From Blumeriella jaapii (lineage: Eukaryota > Ascomycota > Leotiomycetes > Helotiales > Drepanopezizaceae), in the NCBI GenBank assembly GCA_009599575.1, contig VWND01000076.1:992001-1056000 (forward strand): a stretch of DNA of 64,000 nt, given 5' to 3'. Position 1 is the first letter of the stretch. Each line of letters opens with the position of its first letter. The translations under genes and the position numbers were made by a program. The notes beneath the pieces are model-generated. The model was not told the DNA's origin. It was given only the letters and a program-made list of their open reading frames with translations, and ran no database searches. Positions 47,615 through 59,256 of the stretch are shown here, in pieces.

Positions 47615-50600
47615 ATGAACTCCAGCTCGAATGCCGCCGAGTGGAAGGCTCAAGGGGTCGTGGAAGCTGCCCAAGACCCCGACAGCTCTGTGACGGCAGC
47701 AGATGCGGAGCAGAAGATCGTGACGGAGAGTCAGAAAGCCGGAGTCGCTGCCTTCCAATTCGACCCAGATGCAACGCCCGAGCAGAAAGCCGCGCAAGCC
47801 AGAGCTGTACGCGCTGCTTCTTTCCTCTCTCCGCGGTTCAATTGGACTGATTGCTGCAGAATATTCCCGAGGGCTTCCATCAAGAACACATATCCAAGAG
47901 CGTTGCCATTCCTACAGATATCGATGATGGGAAGCCCGGAGCCTACGACCTCCCCTCTCCCTCTACAGCCGGAGCCATCGCAGTAACCAGACCCAAAGAT
48001 CAGAACGGCCAGCCAGTAACGAACGGTGTCAGCGGCCAGTTCATAGACGACGAGGATAACGAGCGATGGGTGGAAAGAACAGGCTGGGCACCTAGATTTG
48101 GCAATGGCGCGTCCAGCAACTCCGTGCAAGAAGAGAGTCTTGCCGATCACCAAACTTGGGTTGAGGGGAAGCTTGACGATAAATTCTTTGGAGGTGGGTT
48201 TGCGCCGGAGATTCCCTACCTTGCCGTCTTCTAACAGAGATCTTGTAGATTGGTACCACAATACCGGGGTAATCATATTCGCGTGTCTTTCCTCGTGGTT
48301 CGTGGCAGTACTGGGAGGTGGGCTTGCTTGGGTGTTTCTGATCATGGCCGTCTGCGGTACATACTATCGAACCTCCTTACGTCGAGTACGACGAAACTTC
48401 CGCGATGATGTCCAGCGCGAGCTGGCGAAGAACAGGTTGGAGACCGATACCGAGAGCTTGGAGTGGATCAACAGCTTCTTGGTGAAGTTCTGGCCAATCT
48501 TCCAGCCGGTACTCGCAGAGACCATCATCAACTCGGTAGATCAGGTTCTGAGTACCTCGACTCCAGCTTTTCTGGACAGTCTGCGCATGAAGACATTTAC
48601 CTTGGGAAACAAGCCTCCTCGGATGGAGCATGTCAAAACGTATCCGAAAGCGGAAGATGATGTTGTCCTTATGGACTGGAAATTCAGCTTCACGCCTAAC
48701 GATCATGCGGACATGACCTCACGCCAAATCAAGAATAAGGTCAACCCTAAGATCGTGCTCGAGATTAGAATCGGAAAGGCCATGATCAGCAAAGGTCTAG
48801 ACGTGTATGTGTATTCTGCTTCCATATTCGTACTTCAGAGCTCGGCTGCATGCCAAACCTTACATACCACAGGCAGCGTTAAGCTAACGAACGGAACAGA
48901 ATTGTCGAGGACATGGCCTTTTCCGGTCTCATGCGTGTCAAGATGAAGCTGCAGATTCCGTATCCTCATGTCGAAAGGATCGAGATCTGCTTTTTGGAAA
49001 AGCCTACTATTGACTATGTCTGCAAGCCTATCGGTGGTGAAATGCTCGGATTCGATATCAACTTCATCCCTGGTTTGGAATCATTCATCTTGGATCAAAT
49101 TCATGCCAACATCGGCCCGATGATGTATGCGCCTAACGTCTTCCCGATCGAGGTTGCAAAGATGCTCTCGGGCTCTGCAGTTGACCAAGCTATCGGTGTT
49201 ATGGCGGTCACTCTCCATGGTGCGCAAGGCCTCAAGAACCCAGACAAATTTGCCGGAACACCCGACCCGTACACTGTTCTGTCATTCAATAACGGACCGC
49301 CTCTTGCAAAAACCAAGATCATCAAAGAGAACGCCAACCCGAAATGGAACGAGACAAAGTACGTCATCGTCACTTCGTTCACCGAGAGTCTAACCCTCCA
49401 GATTTTCGACTACAACGAGTATCGCAAAGACAAAGAGTTGGGAACTGCTACATTCCCCCTTGAGAGAATCCAGGAGGTCACGGAGTACGAGAACGAGCAA
49501 CTTGAAGTCATGGCAAATGGAAAACCACGTGGAATCGTGTCCTCCGATATTCGTTTTTTCCCTATACTCGAGGGCCGTGACTTGCCGGATGGCAAGAAGG
49601 AGCCACCGCCAGAATGCAATACTGGTATTGCTCGTATCACGGTTGAACAGTGCAAGGAACTCGACGGCTCTAAGAGTCTAGTGGGGGCACTAAACCCCTA
49701 CGCAGTATTGCTACTCAACAACAAGGAGATACATGTTACCAAGAAGTTGAAGCGGACCAACAACCCTATCTGGGACAATGGTTCCAAGGAAGTTCTCATT
49801 ACTGATCGCAAAAGCGCGCGTCTTGGACTCGTCATCAAGGATGATAGAGATCTGTCGGCAGACCCTCTTCTCGGTACATATCAGATCAAATTGAATGATA
49901 TGCTGAACTTGATGGAGAAAGGCCAAGAATGGTACAGCCTTGCGGGGGCCAAGTCGGGCCGTGTCAAGTTCACTGTCCAGTGGAAGCCTGTGGCTCTTTC
50001 GGGTGTTGGTGCTGGAACTGGAGGCTATATTACCCCTATTGGTGTTATGAGATTCCATTTCAAAAATGCTCGCGATCTCCGCAATCTCGAGACACTGGGC
50101 AAGTCGGATCCATACGTCCGAGTCCTGCTTTCTGGCATCGAAAAGGCTCGCACTGTCACGTTCCAGAACAACCTCAATCCCGACTTTGACGAAGTCATCT
50201 ACATTCCTGTCCACAGTACTCGCGAAAAGCTGACTTTGGAGGTAATGGACCAGGAAAGCATCAACAGCGATCGGACATTAGGCTCAATCGATGTTTTGGC
50301 TGAGGATTACGTCGCTCAGGCTGAGAATGGCGAATACCTTGTTAACGATACTAAGAAGACCTTGACCGGCCCGTTGCGAATACACGGAAAAGGCTCCCCG
50401 AGAGGCACCCTCAACTATACAGCGTCTTTCTTCCCTTGTCTCAATGTTGCTGACCCAGAGGACGAAGAAGAGCTAGCCGCCAAGCAGAAGTTATTAGAAG
50501 ATGCCAAAAGCCGTTCATCGCTTGAGAGTAATGGGTCTGGGAATTCCAAGCCAGTTGACGCAGTTACTGCCGCAAACCGCTCTCACGAGAATGGGAAGAT

Positions 50601-52389
50601 TGATACCAAGCTTGCCAGTACCCTTGCACAGGGCGAGAAGGAGCAGACAGAGGTCGAGGAAGTGAAGAAGTTGCCTAAGATTCACCTGACCCCCGATCAA
50701 CTGATCAAATACGAATCAGGACTCATCATCTTCAAAATTATGGACGTTGACCTTACGCACACCAACACACATGTGGATGTCTTGATGGACGACATGGTAT
50801 TCCCATCTTATTCATCCTCGAGAATAAAGTCGAAGAAGACTACGGTTGATGAAATTGGAGACTGTTTTGTTCGAGAACTTGACTTTTCGAAGATTACCCT
50901 TCGTATTCGCGAGAAGGGTGGGGTCAAAGGCGATGCGAAAAAGGACTCGGAGGACATAATTGCGAAGCTGACTGGCAACACTCTGGACACGCTCAAGCAG
51001 TGTCTTGTAAGTTCAGACTTCAACAACCCCGCTGAAGCTCTGCTGACCATAGCTTAGAACAACCCGACAACACTCAAGCTAAAGGATGATCAAGGCCAAA
51101 CTTGCAGCATCAAAGTCAGTTTGAAGTACATACCCGTCAACATGCAGCTGGATCCGAGTGAGAGTATGAACAACATGGGCAAACTTCGTGTGGACGTCCT
51201 TGATGCTTCAGATCTCCCGTCAGCAGACAGAAACGGGTATAGTGACCCATACTGTTTATTCGAACTTAACGGGAAAGATGTCTTCAAAACCAAAGTTCAG
51301 AAGAAAACCCTCCACCCAGCTTGGAATGAGTTCTTCGAGCTGGACATTGCGTCCAGGACTGCTGCCAAATTCACGTGCAAGGTGTTCGATTGGGATTTTG
51401 CGGAAAAGGCAGATCTATTGGGTGAGGCCCACATCAATCTCGACTTGCTCGATCCATTCAAGGCTCAGGAGTACAACCTCCACCTCGACGGGAAGTCCGG
51501 GTCCGTTAGGCTTCGCTTGCTTTTTCGACCTGACTATGTCATTCGCTCCAGGCAAGGATCCTCCACCTTTTCTGGCACGTTCGCAACGCCAGGTAAGATT
51601 GTGACAGGTGTTGCCGGTGCTCCGATCAAGGGTGTTGGGTTTGCTGCCCACGGTGTTGGCAAGGGTGCATCTTTCATCCGACATGGCTTCAAGAGCAAGA
51701 AAAAGGACGACGACAGAAACGGTGCCGTTTTCGATGAAACGGAAGCAGAGGATTCCAGGCTCGTTAGCGGAAGCAGTTCTTCAGGCCGAAGACGTGCAAG
51801 TAATTTGCCGCCTCCTGCTATTCCCGACGTCCCAGTCACACCGCCAGGAACGGCATTGGGGTCCCCTGAGCATCACCGCACGAAGAGCTTTGGCGCTTCC
51901 TCGATGTATAGCAGTATTCACAGCGGTGCCTCATCCGGGATTGCCAGTTTTACCATCTTGTCAGCTTCCGGGTACCCCCCATCGTCCAACGTCATGGTCT
52001 TCATGAAGCAACTCAATCCGAAACCAAAGGTCATCCACAAAACCGAGCACATCAAGTCTGCCTCTGGCACAGTAACTTTCAACGACAAAAAAGAGAGCTT
52101 CAAATGCGCTTGCACAGCAGACACGCAATTCCAAATTCAGGTCAAGGGTCGTAATGTTTTTGGCAGCGATGACGATCTCGGCGAGGGCCTCTTCTTCGTT
52201 GATGAGTCTGGGAGCGGTTTGGAGAAGTCTGTCAGGGCGGGCAGCGGCACTGTCGTACTGAAGAGCAACTTTGTGCCCAATCCTGTTATCGAGAGTGACG
52301 ATAGTCCCAGACTGAGCACCGGAGGCGGGCTGAGGAAGAGTTTCTTGGGCAAGTCCGGGAGAGGCAGCAGGGATGTCACTCCGTCCTGA
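47615..52389 (+). CDS. Tricalbin (extended-synaptotagmin-like ER-plasma membrane tether)
   Basis: Exons 47615-47806, 47860-48193, 48249-48804, 48900-51006 and 51058-52389; introns of 53, 55, 95 and 51 bp; 1506 residues. After a soluble N-terminus, a membrane hairpin lies at about residues 180-215 (VIIFACLSSWFVAVLGGGLAWVFLIM). The SMP lipid-transfer domain runs from about 230 to 440 (NRLETDTESLEWINSFLVKFWPIF; MRVKMKLQIPYPHVERIEI). C2 domains start near residues 459 (IGVMAVTLHGAQGLKN), 602 (GIARITVEQCKELDG), 740 (IGVMRFHFKNARDLRN) and 1102 (KLRVDVLDASDLPSADRNG, with Asp residues suited to calcium binding). A further C2-like region is near the end. Tricalbins bridge ER and plasma membrane and move lipids. 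An ORP gene follows in the same direction. Confidence 0.95.
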
Positions 52390-53263
52390 ATCGTGGTTGG
52401 GGACGGGGAGTAGTCGGAATTCGGTTTTGAGGAAAAGGAGGCTGTTGGTAGCTCGGGATATGCTTGTCATGTCTGCTATCTGGCTTTTCTTTCTTTGGCT
52501 CTCTTTCTCTTGATGGCGATACCACAGCGACTCCTTTTCTTTCCTTTTTCTCTAATAATTTTCGACCCTTCTTGTTCTCCGAGGGTAAACAATGGGACTG
52601 CTTAGCTCGTGAGGTTAAGGGCGATCAAACATGGAGGTTGGCGAACGACGATATGTCCGCTTCAAACCGGCTTCATTAATATCTACAATGAAACATTGGC
52701 TTTTGACGCAACGATCTCCTTCTTGTTCGTCTTCTGTGGTCACTGAGGAGATGATGAGATGGCCGTCTTTCCTACTTATCGTTGGACACTGGACAGTTGG
52801 ATGCCTTGCAGACACGGAAAGCCTATGCTTGCCGTAACAAATGTTGCTCTCATTGCTACCGTATGTACAGTCTTACGTAGATCAGATCAGCTGGAGATCA
52901 TATTACTTATAGTACAGTAGCATGAAGCTGCAAGACGATGAATCGTTGGCCGAGCCCTCTGCTGGAGTAGCGAATGACGACCCTGGGTTACCCCACCATC
53001 CTTTGCCTACCGACTAACGCCCAGCCGCCGCCCGAACTGAGGGTGAGTTTTTCATGACGCACTCGTCTCGATTTCCGGCCCTATATCTCGCCGTCCGCTC
53101 ACAGCTCAGACACTTACCCCTCGAGTACACACCAAGATACATTCAAACAAACACTTAAACATACACCACCCCTCCACTCGGCATCTTGCTGCTGGGTTGC
53201 GCGCGAGAACTTGCGGAAGAGCAGACTGACAGTGCTCCTCACGTACCAGCGTCTGCCGCGAGG
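52390..53263. other. Intergenic between tricalbin and ORP genes
   Basis: Tricalbin 3' UTR and ORP promoter. A TACTGTAC-related word lies at 52912-52918. No gene seen. Confidence 0.5.
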
Positions 53264-55388
53264 ATGGTCTTGGGACATTCACATCGCCGGGCCTCCGCTG
53301 CGAGTAAGCACTGTCTTCCCTTCCTAGGTCTCCTACCTGATCTTCCTTTTCTCTACTTGTTCTTCTCTGCCATGAAGGAACAAACAGCCTTGCTGACCAA
53401 GAAACCAACACCAGGCGCGAGGTCCTCCGTCGACGAGGGGAGGTCGGATGGCCCGGAGGACGAGACCACGGTCGTCGAGCCCGAGCAGGGGAATGGTAAG
53501 GCCCGTCTATACTACGCCAACTTATGCAGTGGCAAACTGGGAACAAGAGGCTCATTCGGGTGCTTGCAGTACTGTCGCACATCATCTCGCAGTTGAGGCC
53601 GGGTGCGGATTTGAGTCGCGTTGTGCTGCCCACTTTTATTCTGGAACCGAGGAGCATGTTGGAGAGAATTACCAAGTGCGTTCTTCACTTGTGAGCACGG
53701 CATGGAGACGCAGAACGCTGATCGAGATCATGTGTAGCTTCATGGCACATCCGGAGACTCTGCTGCCTATGCCGGAGATCGACGACCCGACGGAAAGATT
53801 TGTATCAGTGGTTAAGTTCTACTTGAGCGGATGGCATATCAAGCCGCCGTAAGTTCTGACTTTTGTTTGGCAGTCAGGAGCAGTTATTGATATCGACCAG
53901 GGGAGTAAAGAAACCACTCAACCCCATCCTGGGCGAGACCTTCACCGGCTACTGGACCTTCCCAGACAATACGAAAGGCTATTACATCTCGGAGCAAACC
54001 TCGCACCACCCTCCCAAATCTTCCTACTTCTACATGGCGCCCGAGCACCACATTCGTATCGACGGCTGCTTGAAACCGCGCAGTAAGTTCCTTGGAAACT
54101 CCGCAGCGAGTATGATGGAGGGCATTGCGATCCTGCGATTTCTGAATCGCGGGCACGGCCCCAAAGGAGAACGCTACATTCTGACGCAGCCGAATATGTA
54201 TGCGAGAGGCATCCTTTTTGGCAAAATGAAGTACGAGCTGGGTGATCACAGCTTTGTGCGGTGCCCCGAGCTGGGACTTAGTGCGGACATCGAATTCAAG
54301 ACAAAGGGTTATTTTGGAGGAACATATAATGCCATCGGTGGTGTGATCAAGAATCAGGATACGGGGGAGGTGCTGTATGAGCTCTCGGGGATGTGGACTG
54401 CGGAAATGTGGTTGAAGAATTTGAAGGTTGGTCTGTAAGATGTCCAGGTCAGGAGCATGATTTACTGATACGGCGATTTAGACTGGGAAGAAAGAACTGC
54501 TTTTCAACGCGACAAGGGCTAAACACACGCCGCCAACCGTACGACCTCTCGAAGAGCAAGACGATCGGGAGTCTCAAAAACTGTGGTTCGCCACTTCCAA
54601 AGCAGTCAGGGAGCGGAATCACGAGTTAGCCACTGACGAGAAATCGAAAATCGAAGACATGCAGCGAGACGAAGCCGCTAAGCGAGCAGAAGACGGTGTT
54701 GAATGGCGTCCCAGACTCTTCAGAGCCGTGAGAGGAGGTCCAGGAGGCCCAGATGAAGGCGAAGAAGATCTAGACTTTATCCTGAATGCCCCAATGTATG
54801 CCCTCCAAACTTGAATGTCCTGCTTTTAGCTAACTGTGTTACAGTGATGGAGCAACACCCGAGAAGCAAATAGAGCAGATCTTGGCCATTACGCCTATCC
54901 TCAAAGGCCAGAAGGCCAGCGAGAAGAATTCTATTCCACCTTCTCACCAAAAGTTCGACTCACATGCTTTACCTCAAGACCCAGTCCCAGCCCCAGCACC
55001 TGATACAGCCGTAACCCCTTCACATGCCCCTGTATCCGCCTCTGCATCATCGGAGAACCAGCCTCCTAAAGCAGCAGCGCCAATCCCTTCAAATTATCCC
55101 GTCCTTGCTAGTCGAGGCGAGAGCACCCACTTGCCTCAAACATACCAACCACCAGCCGACCTCCACGCGGCGCAGACACTTAACGGTGGACAGCAACAAA
55201 AAGAACTGGAGAGTGTCTTACGCTCGACTAGCTCTCCGAAGCCAGTTGAAGGGCCGCTGCTGGACTTCCACGGCGACCTGAAGAAGGAATTGTCGAACGC
55301 TGGTAGCGGCACCTCGATCTTGAAAAGAGAGGGCACGGATGGGAGCCTGGATGATTTTGTTGACGCCAAGGAGCAGAGCTTCGTATGA
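53264..55388 (+). CDS. Oxysterol-binding-protein homologue (Osh6/Osh7-like ORP)
   Basis: Exons 53264-53303, 53388-53495, 53570-53675, 53738-53848, 53901-54426, 54482-54795 and 54845-55388, giving 582 residues. An alternative start at 53372 (MKEQTALLTKKPTPG) without the first splice also keeps frame (574 residues). The ligand-binding core begins VLSHIISQLRPGADLSRVVL, followed by PTFILEPRSMLERITNFMAHPE, HIKPPGVKKPLNPILGETF and the ORP signature EQTSHHPP. There is no PH or ankyrin domain, so it is a short ORP. The LSRVVLPTFILEPRSMLE lid resembles Osh6/Osh7, which move phosphatidylserine in exchange for PI4P at ER-plasma membrane contacts. A Pro/Ala-rich tail ends the protein. Confidence 0.92.
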
Positions 55389-55969
55389 AAGTAGAGTGGG
55401 GATGGGATGAGATGACCAAAGATCAGGGGCAGGATGTGACATGTTGAGGGCAGACGGTCACGGCTATGTAAAGAACCACGGTAGAAGGAATAATGGAAAA
55501 CACGATGGATCTCGCGGTCGATAATTCTCCTGTGTAGGTGGGCTCCAAGTGGCCTCGAAGATACAGACGCCTAGGTAAGACTACACACATGTAGACCACA
55601 GACTACTGCTGTACTGTACGTTAACGCACTTGTTTTGCAAATGTATTCATTTTTAGGTAGAAGGAAGCATCTTCGGGTGAAGCTTAGGCGAAAGTCAAGA
55701 ATACGACGATTCTCCGCCTAGGTCTTGAAACGCCTTGCGCACTATCTGTACAGAAATTTTCGCGTACTCTCTCTCTCCATGGTTGGATGCGGTGAAATGA
55801 CGAGCCTGAACGCCGGATATGCCCCCTTAGCATCACAACATAGGTACACCCCCAGCAAATCTTCCACTGATCTCCTCTCCCTACCGGGACCCTCATGCAC
55901 CAGCGCGCTCAGCATCTGAATTTTGTCGTCTCCCTCACCCCGTGCCGGACCGGACCAGCTTCACCGCAC
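55389..55969. other. Intergenic, convergent 3' flanks of ORP and U2AF1
   Basis: No gene seen. One TACTGTAC word at about 55610. Confidence 0.5.
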
Positions 55970-56699
55970 CTAGTACCGCTTCCTCGTCGGCTCGGGACTG
56001 GGACTCCTGCTCGCGCTCCGCTCGTCGCGGCCCCGCAGGCGCAGCCACTTCTTCGTGCTCAGCTCGATCTCGCGGTCCAGCTCGGGGCTCGGGTTCTTGC
56101 GGTGGATGAAGTTGCAGAAGCCGCCGCGCACGCAGCCCTCGCCCGAGTTGAGGCGGCAGCAGGCCTCGCGGAAGTCGGTGACGGGCGAGAGCTCGCAGTA
56201 GATGGGGCGCGCGGCGTACCAGCGTGAGTTCAGGGCGTCGGAGGCCTTTTGCGCGCTGTCCTCGTACTTGAAGCGCGCGTAGACGTTGCCGATTAGATGG
56301 CTGCACACGAGAGGAAGAACAACCACAACGTCAGCACAGCTCCCTGCCCGGGCTTTTGGGGAGCGAGAAGAATGGGTGAAGCGGGGAGAGGTACACGTAC
56401 TCATTGTTATTATCGCACACGACCACCTCCTCAATCTCACCGAACTTGCACATCTCGCACCAGAAGTCCTCGTAGAAGGCGTCAAAGTGGTTTTGCAGCT
56501 GCGACGCGTTCATCTTGTTCTTGGGGTCGTAGGCTGGGTTCTGGTACAGGTTCGGCAGCAGGATGGTCTGCGAATAGGAGGGCTTGACGTGCTTGCGCGA
56601 GCAGCGGTCGCCGTGCCGGCACGCCCCAATTTTGTAGTAGAAGGAGCAGTTGACCTTATCGGCTTCGGTGCCGAAGATGCTGGCGAGGTAGTTCGCCAT
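55970..56699 (-). CDS. Splicing factor U2AF small subunit (U2AF23/U2AF35)
   Basis: Exons 56699-56401 and 56300-55970 with a 100-bp intron (phase 2), giving 209 residues. It opens MANYLASIFGTEADKVNCSF. The first CCCH zinc finger is CSFYYKIGACRHGDRCSRKH. The U2AF-homology RRM includes FDAFYEDFWCEMCKFGEIEE and, across the intron, CDNNNDHLIGNVYARFKYED. The second zinc finger is CRLNSGEGCVRGGFCNFIH. The tail RSASRSPSPEPTRKRY is a short RS region. The protein recognises the AG at the 3' splice site and pairs with the large U2AF subunit. The gene is unusually G/C-rich compared with its flanks. Confidence 0.97.
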
Positions 56700-57220
56700 G
56701 GTGGTCTAGCTCTGGCTTGCGGGTGTAGAGTATGGTCGATGTCGGGCGAGGCGCAAAGGTCTGGAGGGGGCTCTTGAAGTCAGGGAGCAGGATGGCTGGG
56801 TGAGGTTGGCGTCTTGTCTATTGTGGATCTCGCGATTCGATTGTGAGGTATCGTGCCTTTGCCCTGGGTTTCTCTTGGTCTTTCCTGGTGGGTGTGTGTG
56901 AGCGCGGTCGATATGAAGGTGATTGCGTGAAGAAACCCCTCGAGGAGAAACAAAATACCTATCGAAGGAGCTTGGAAAGCGCGAGGCCAAAAGAGGTTAG
57001 CGCCTCAAAGCTGACACATCGGGCGGACTTTGGTGCGGGCAGATGTTTCCAGAAACCACAAACATTCACATTGCTGACAGCTACATAGGTAGACATTTAT
57101 GCTTCCATATGGCTGCGACCAATGCCACAATCTTCACGGCAGTCTACATCAACGTCTTACCTGGGTACTTACTTAGCATCCCACTGTGGTACTCAAAGAC
57201 CCCAGTTCAGAAATAGACAA
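56700..57220. other. Intergenic: U2AF1 promoter
   Basis: No gene seen. Both flanking genes read leftwards, so it holds the U2AF1 promoter and the 3' flank of the DUF4185-like gene. Confidence 0.5.
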
Positions 57221-58849
57221 TTAGACAAATGTCTGCTCCTCGTGGTCCTGCATCTCCAGTCTGATTCTAGACATCAACACCCCGCCAGTCATCCCGCCTT
57301 CAGACCACGAAATCGTTAAGTCGCCGGTCTTCTCCGTCTCGTCCGCCCAGGGGTGAGGATACACACAATAACAGAAGCCCCCGTGAGGCTCGAAGGTCCA
57401 GTACATACATGCGCTGGTCTCGTGTATATCCCAAGGCCCTTGTGGAGACGTTGCTCTGCCCATCTGCATCTTATTATCTCCCCAGGCATTGCATCCAACG
57501 AAGGCCCAGCCATATGGGGAGCCAGGTCCGAACATCTGCGTCTGGAACATTTGGCCATGCTGCATAAATGACATGATGGAGGCAGATGAGGAGATATTCT
57601 TTGTCCAGTCCTTCCCATTCCAGAAGTCGTAGCGGCTTCTGTCGGCGGCGTCGTCCTTGTGGACTCTTGCAACACAGATATCCTTGCTAGTTCCGGCTTT
57701 GTGACCGTAGGCATAGATCATGTCCTCGTCTCTGGCTATGCAAAAATCACCAAATCTCGTTTCGTCGTGCTTTCATTTGTTAGCCCATACCGCTCATTAG
57801 CAAAGTTACAGATTGCACGCGAAATGCACAGATCAGACAGACACATTTACCTTAAACAGAGCAGGTTGATCCTCGTTACGATACGTCCAGGCCTTCTTTC
57901 TCGAAGGATCATAGTACACTCTTGCGATTGCAGTATATTTGTAATCGTAGTCTAGTGTGTTTGGAATAGGTCTCGTAACCTCAAAATAGGTCCATCCTTC
58001 AAAAAGATTGGTCGCATAGTTGAAGCCGCTCTCGACAACTCCACCGAAAGGCCATAGCTTCAATTGTCTGTGTACAACATGTCAGTAACTGCTTGGTAAG
58101 AACCAAAAAATTAGATTGGGATAGTGGAAATAGACACGCTCACTGGTTCTCCTCGGACTTGAGCTTGCAAATGAACGGTTGTTGCATGACCTCGTTGCTT
58201 TGGTGCTGATGTTCATACGACGAGAGAAATGGGCTAGAGAGGTCAGTTCCGATAGAACTTGCAGAACGCCGTGAGGTTAGCAATTGGCGTGTTCCCATGT
58301 CTCTGAGCGATCGGGGGCGGCCTACTGGGTATTATCTACAAGACCCGTGAAATTGCCCGCGGCATCGTGGAAGAAGGTATCACCAAATCTTGTGTAAAGC
58401 ATCAGTCAACAAGACCGTCCGAAGCTTGCCAGAGCGTCTGATTTGCCCTTTCAAGGTAAACCGCGCCCGTAAACTAAGGTGTGGTTTGAACTGACTGGTA
58501 GATGACGGCGCCATTGGACAGAATAGATGACCTGCCAATATCACGCGGGTACCAATTGGGTTCTGCTGGATGCTGTCAGGGTATGTCCCAGGAGCCAGGC
58601 CAGACTGCTCACAATCGCGCATCTGCCCTATCGGGATCTGATGAAGTATTCTTGGAGGCCACGCAACGTGCCTGCGCTTTGTGTGGCCTTCCATAGCTTC
58701 GGTATTTAAAGTTTGTAAATTGGGAGAAGTGGGAGAAGTGGGAAAAGTGGGAGAAGTAGGAGAAGTGGGAGAAATGGGAGTAGTGGGAGTAGTGGGAGAA
58801 GTGTTGAGGCTGACTCATACCTGAAGATGGATTGTACTTTCCGCTTCAT
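57221..58849 (-). CDS. DUF4185-like (beta-propeller, glycosidase-like) protein; 5' exons partly unresolved
   Basis: Five 3' exons are firm: 58496 and upstream, 58388-58326, 58257-58144, 58067-57851 and 57769-57221, joined in frame. They read RDIGRSSILSNGAVIYQFGD, TFFHDAAGNFTGLVDNTHSI, PFLSSYEHQHQSNEVMQQPF, LKLWPFGGVVESGFNY, RFGDFCIARDEDMIYAYGHK, GPGSPYGWAFVGCNAWGDNK and TGDLTISWSEGG. Alternating beta-strand motifs with GD and WG signatures recall five-bladed propellers of the DUF4185 type, related to some glycoside hydrolases; the assignment is tentative. No signal peptide is seen in the likely first exon (58849-58821, MKRKVQSIF). The first intron contains a 9-bp minisatellite. Exon structure between 58580 and 58700 could not be settled. 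Catalytic activity is unknown. Confidence 0.65.
58722..58802. repeat. 9-bp minisatellite (GGGAGAAGT)n in the first intron of the DUF4185-like gene
   Basis: Nine tandem copies with single-base variants (GGGAAAAGT, AGGAGAAGT, GGGAGAAAT, GGGAGTAGT). In the gene's sense they read ACTTCTCCC, a long polypyrimidine tract. Confidence 0.95.
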
Positions 58850-59256
58850 GGTAGCTAGAAAACAAGAGAGAGGAAGAATTCCAGGCGATTACTGCAAAGG
58901 GAGAATGAAGCACTGGATCTGTTGATTCCAACCTCATTGTCCCCGAACAACGTTGACGCAACTCAAATGGCTAAGTGCTAAAGTGCCGGTGATTTTTCAA
59001 TGAGGACGAAGCGTCTCGACTCTCCATAGATAGGCGAGATCGCATTGTCATCTGTAAACACAGATCTCCGAAGGTTGAATGTGATACCAAAGCTTATGGG
59101 CACAAAGTACGATTTGACCTGTTAGCCATCAAGTGACTACCACCATGAAATGGACACTGGCTAGGGGCTCCTACTCATGAACTAGCAAAGCTAAAGCCGT
59201 ACCTCAAATCAAAAATCAGGGGCATGATATGCTCGCTAAGCGTCAGGAAGAGAGAT
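58850..59256. other. Intergenic: promoter of DUF4185-like gene
   Basis: About 400 bp, A/T-richer than the genes, no feature recognised. Confidence 0.4.
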
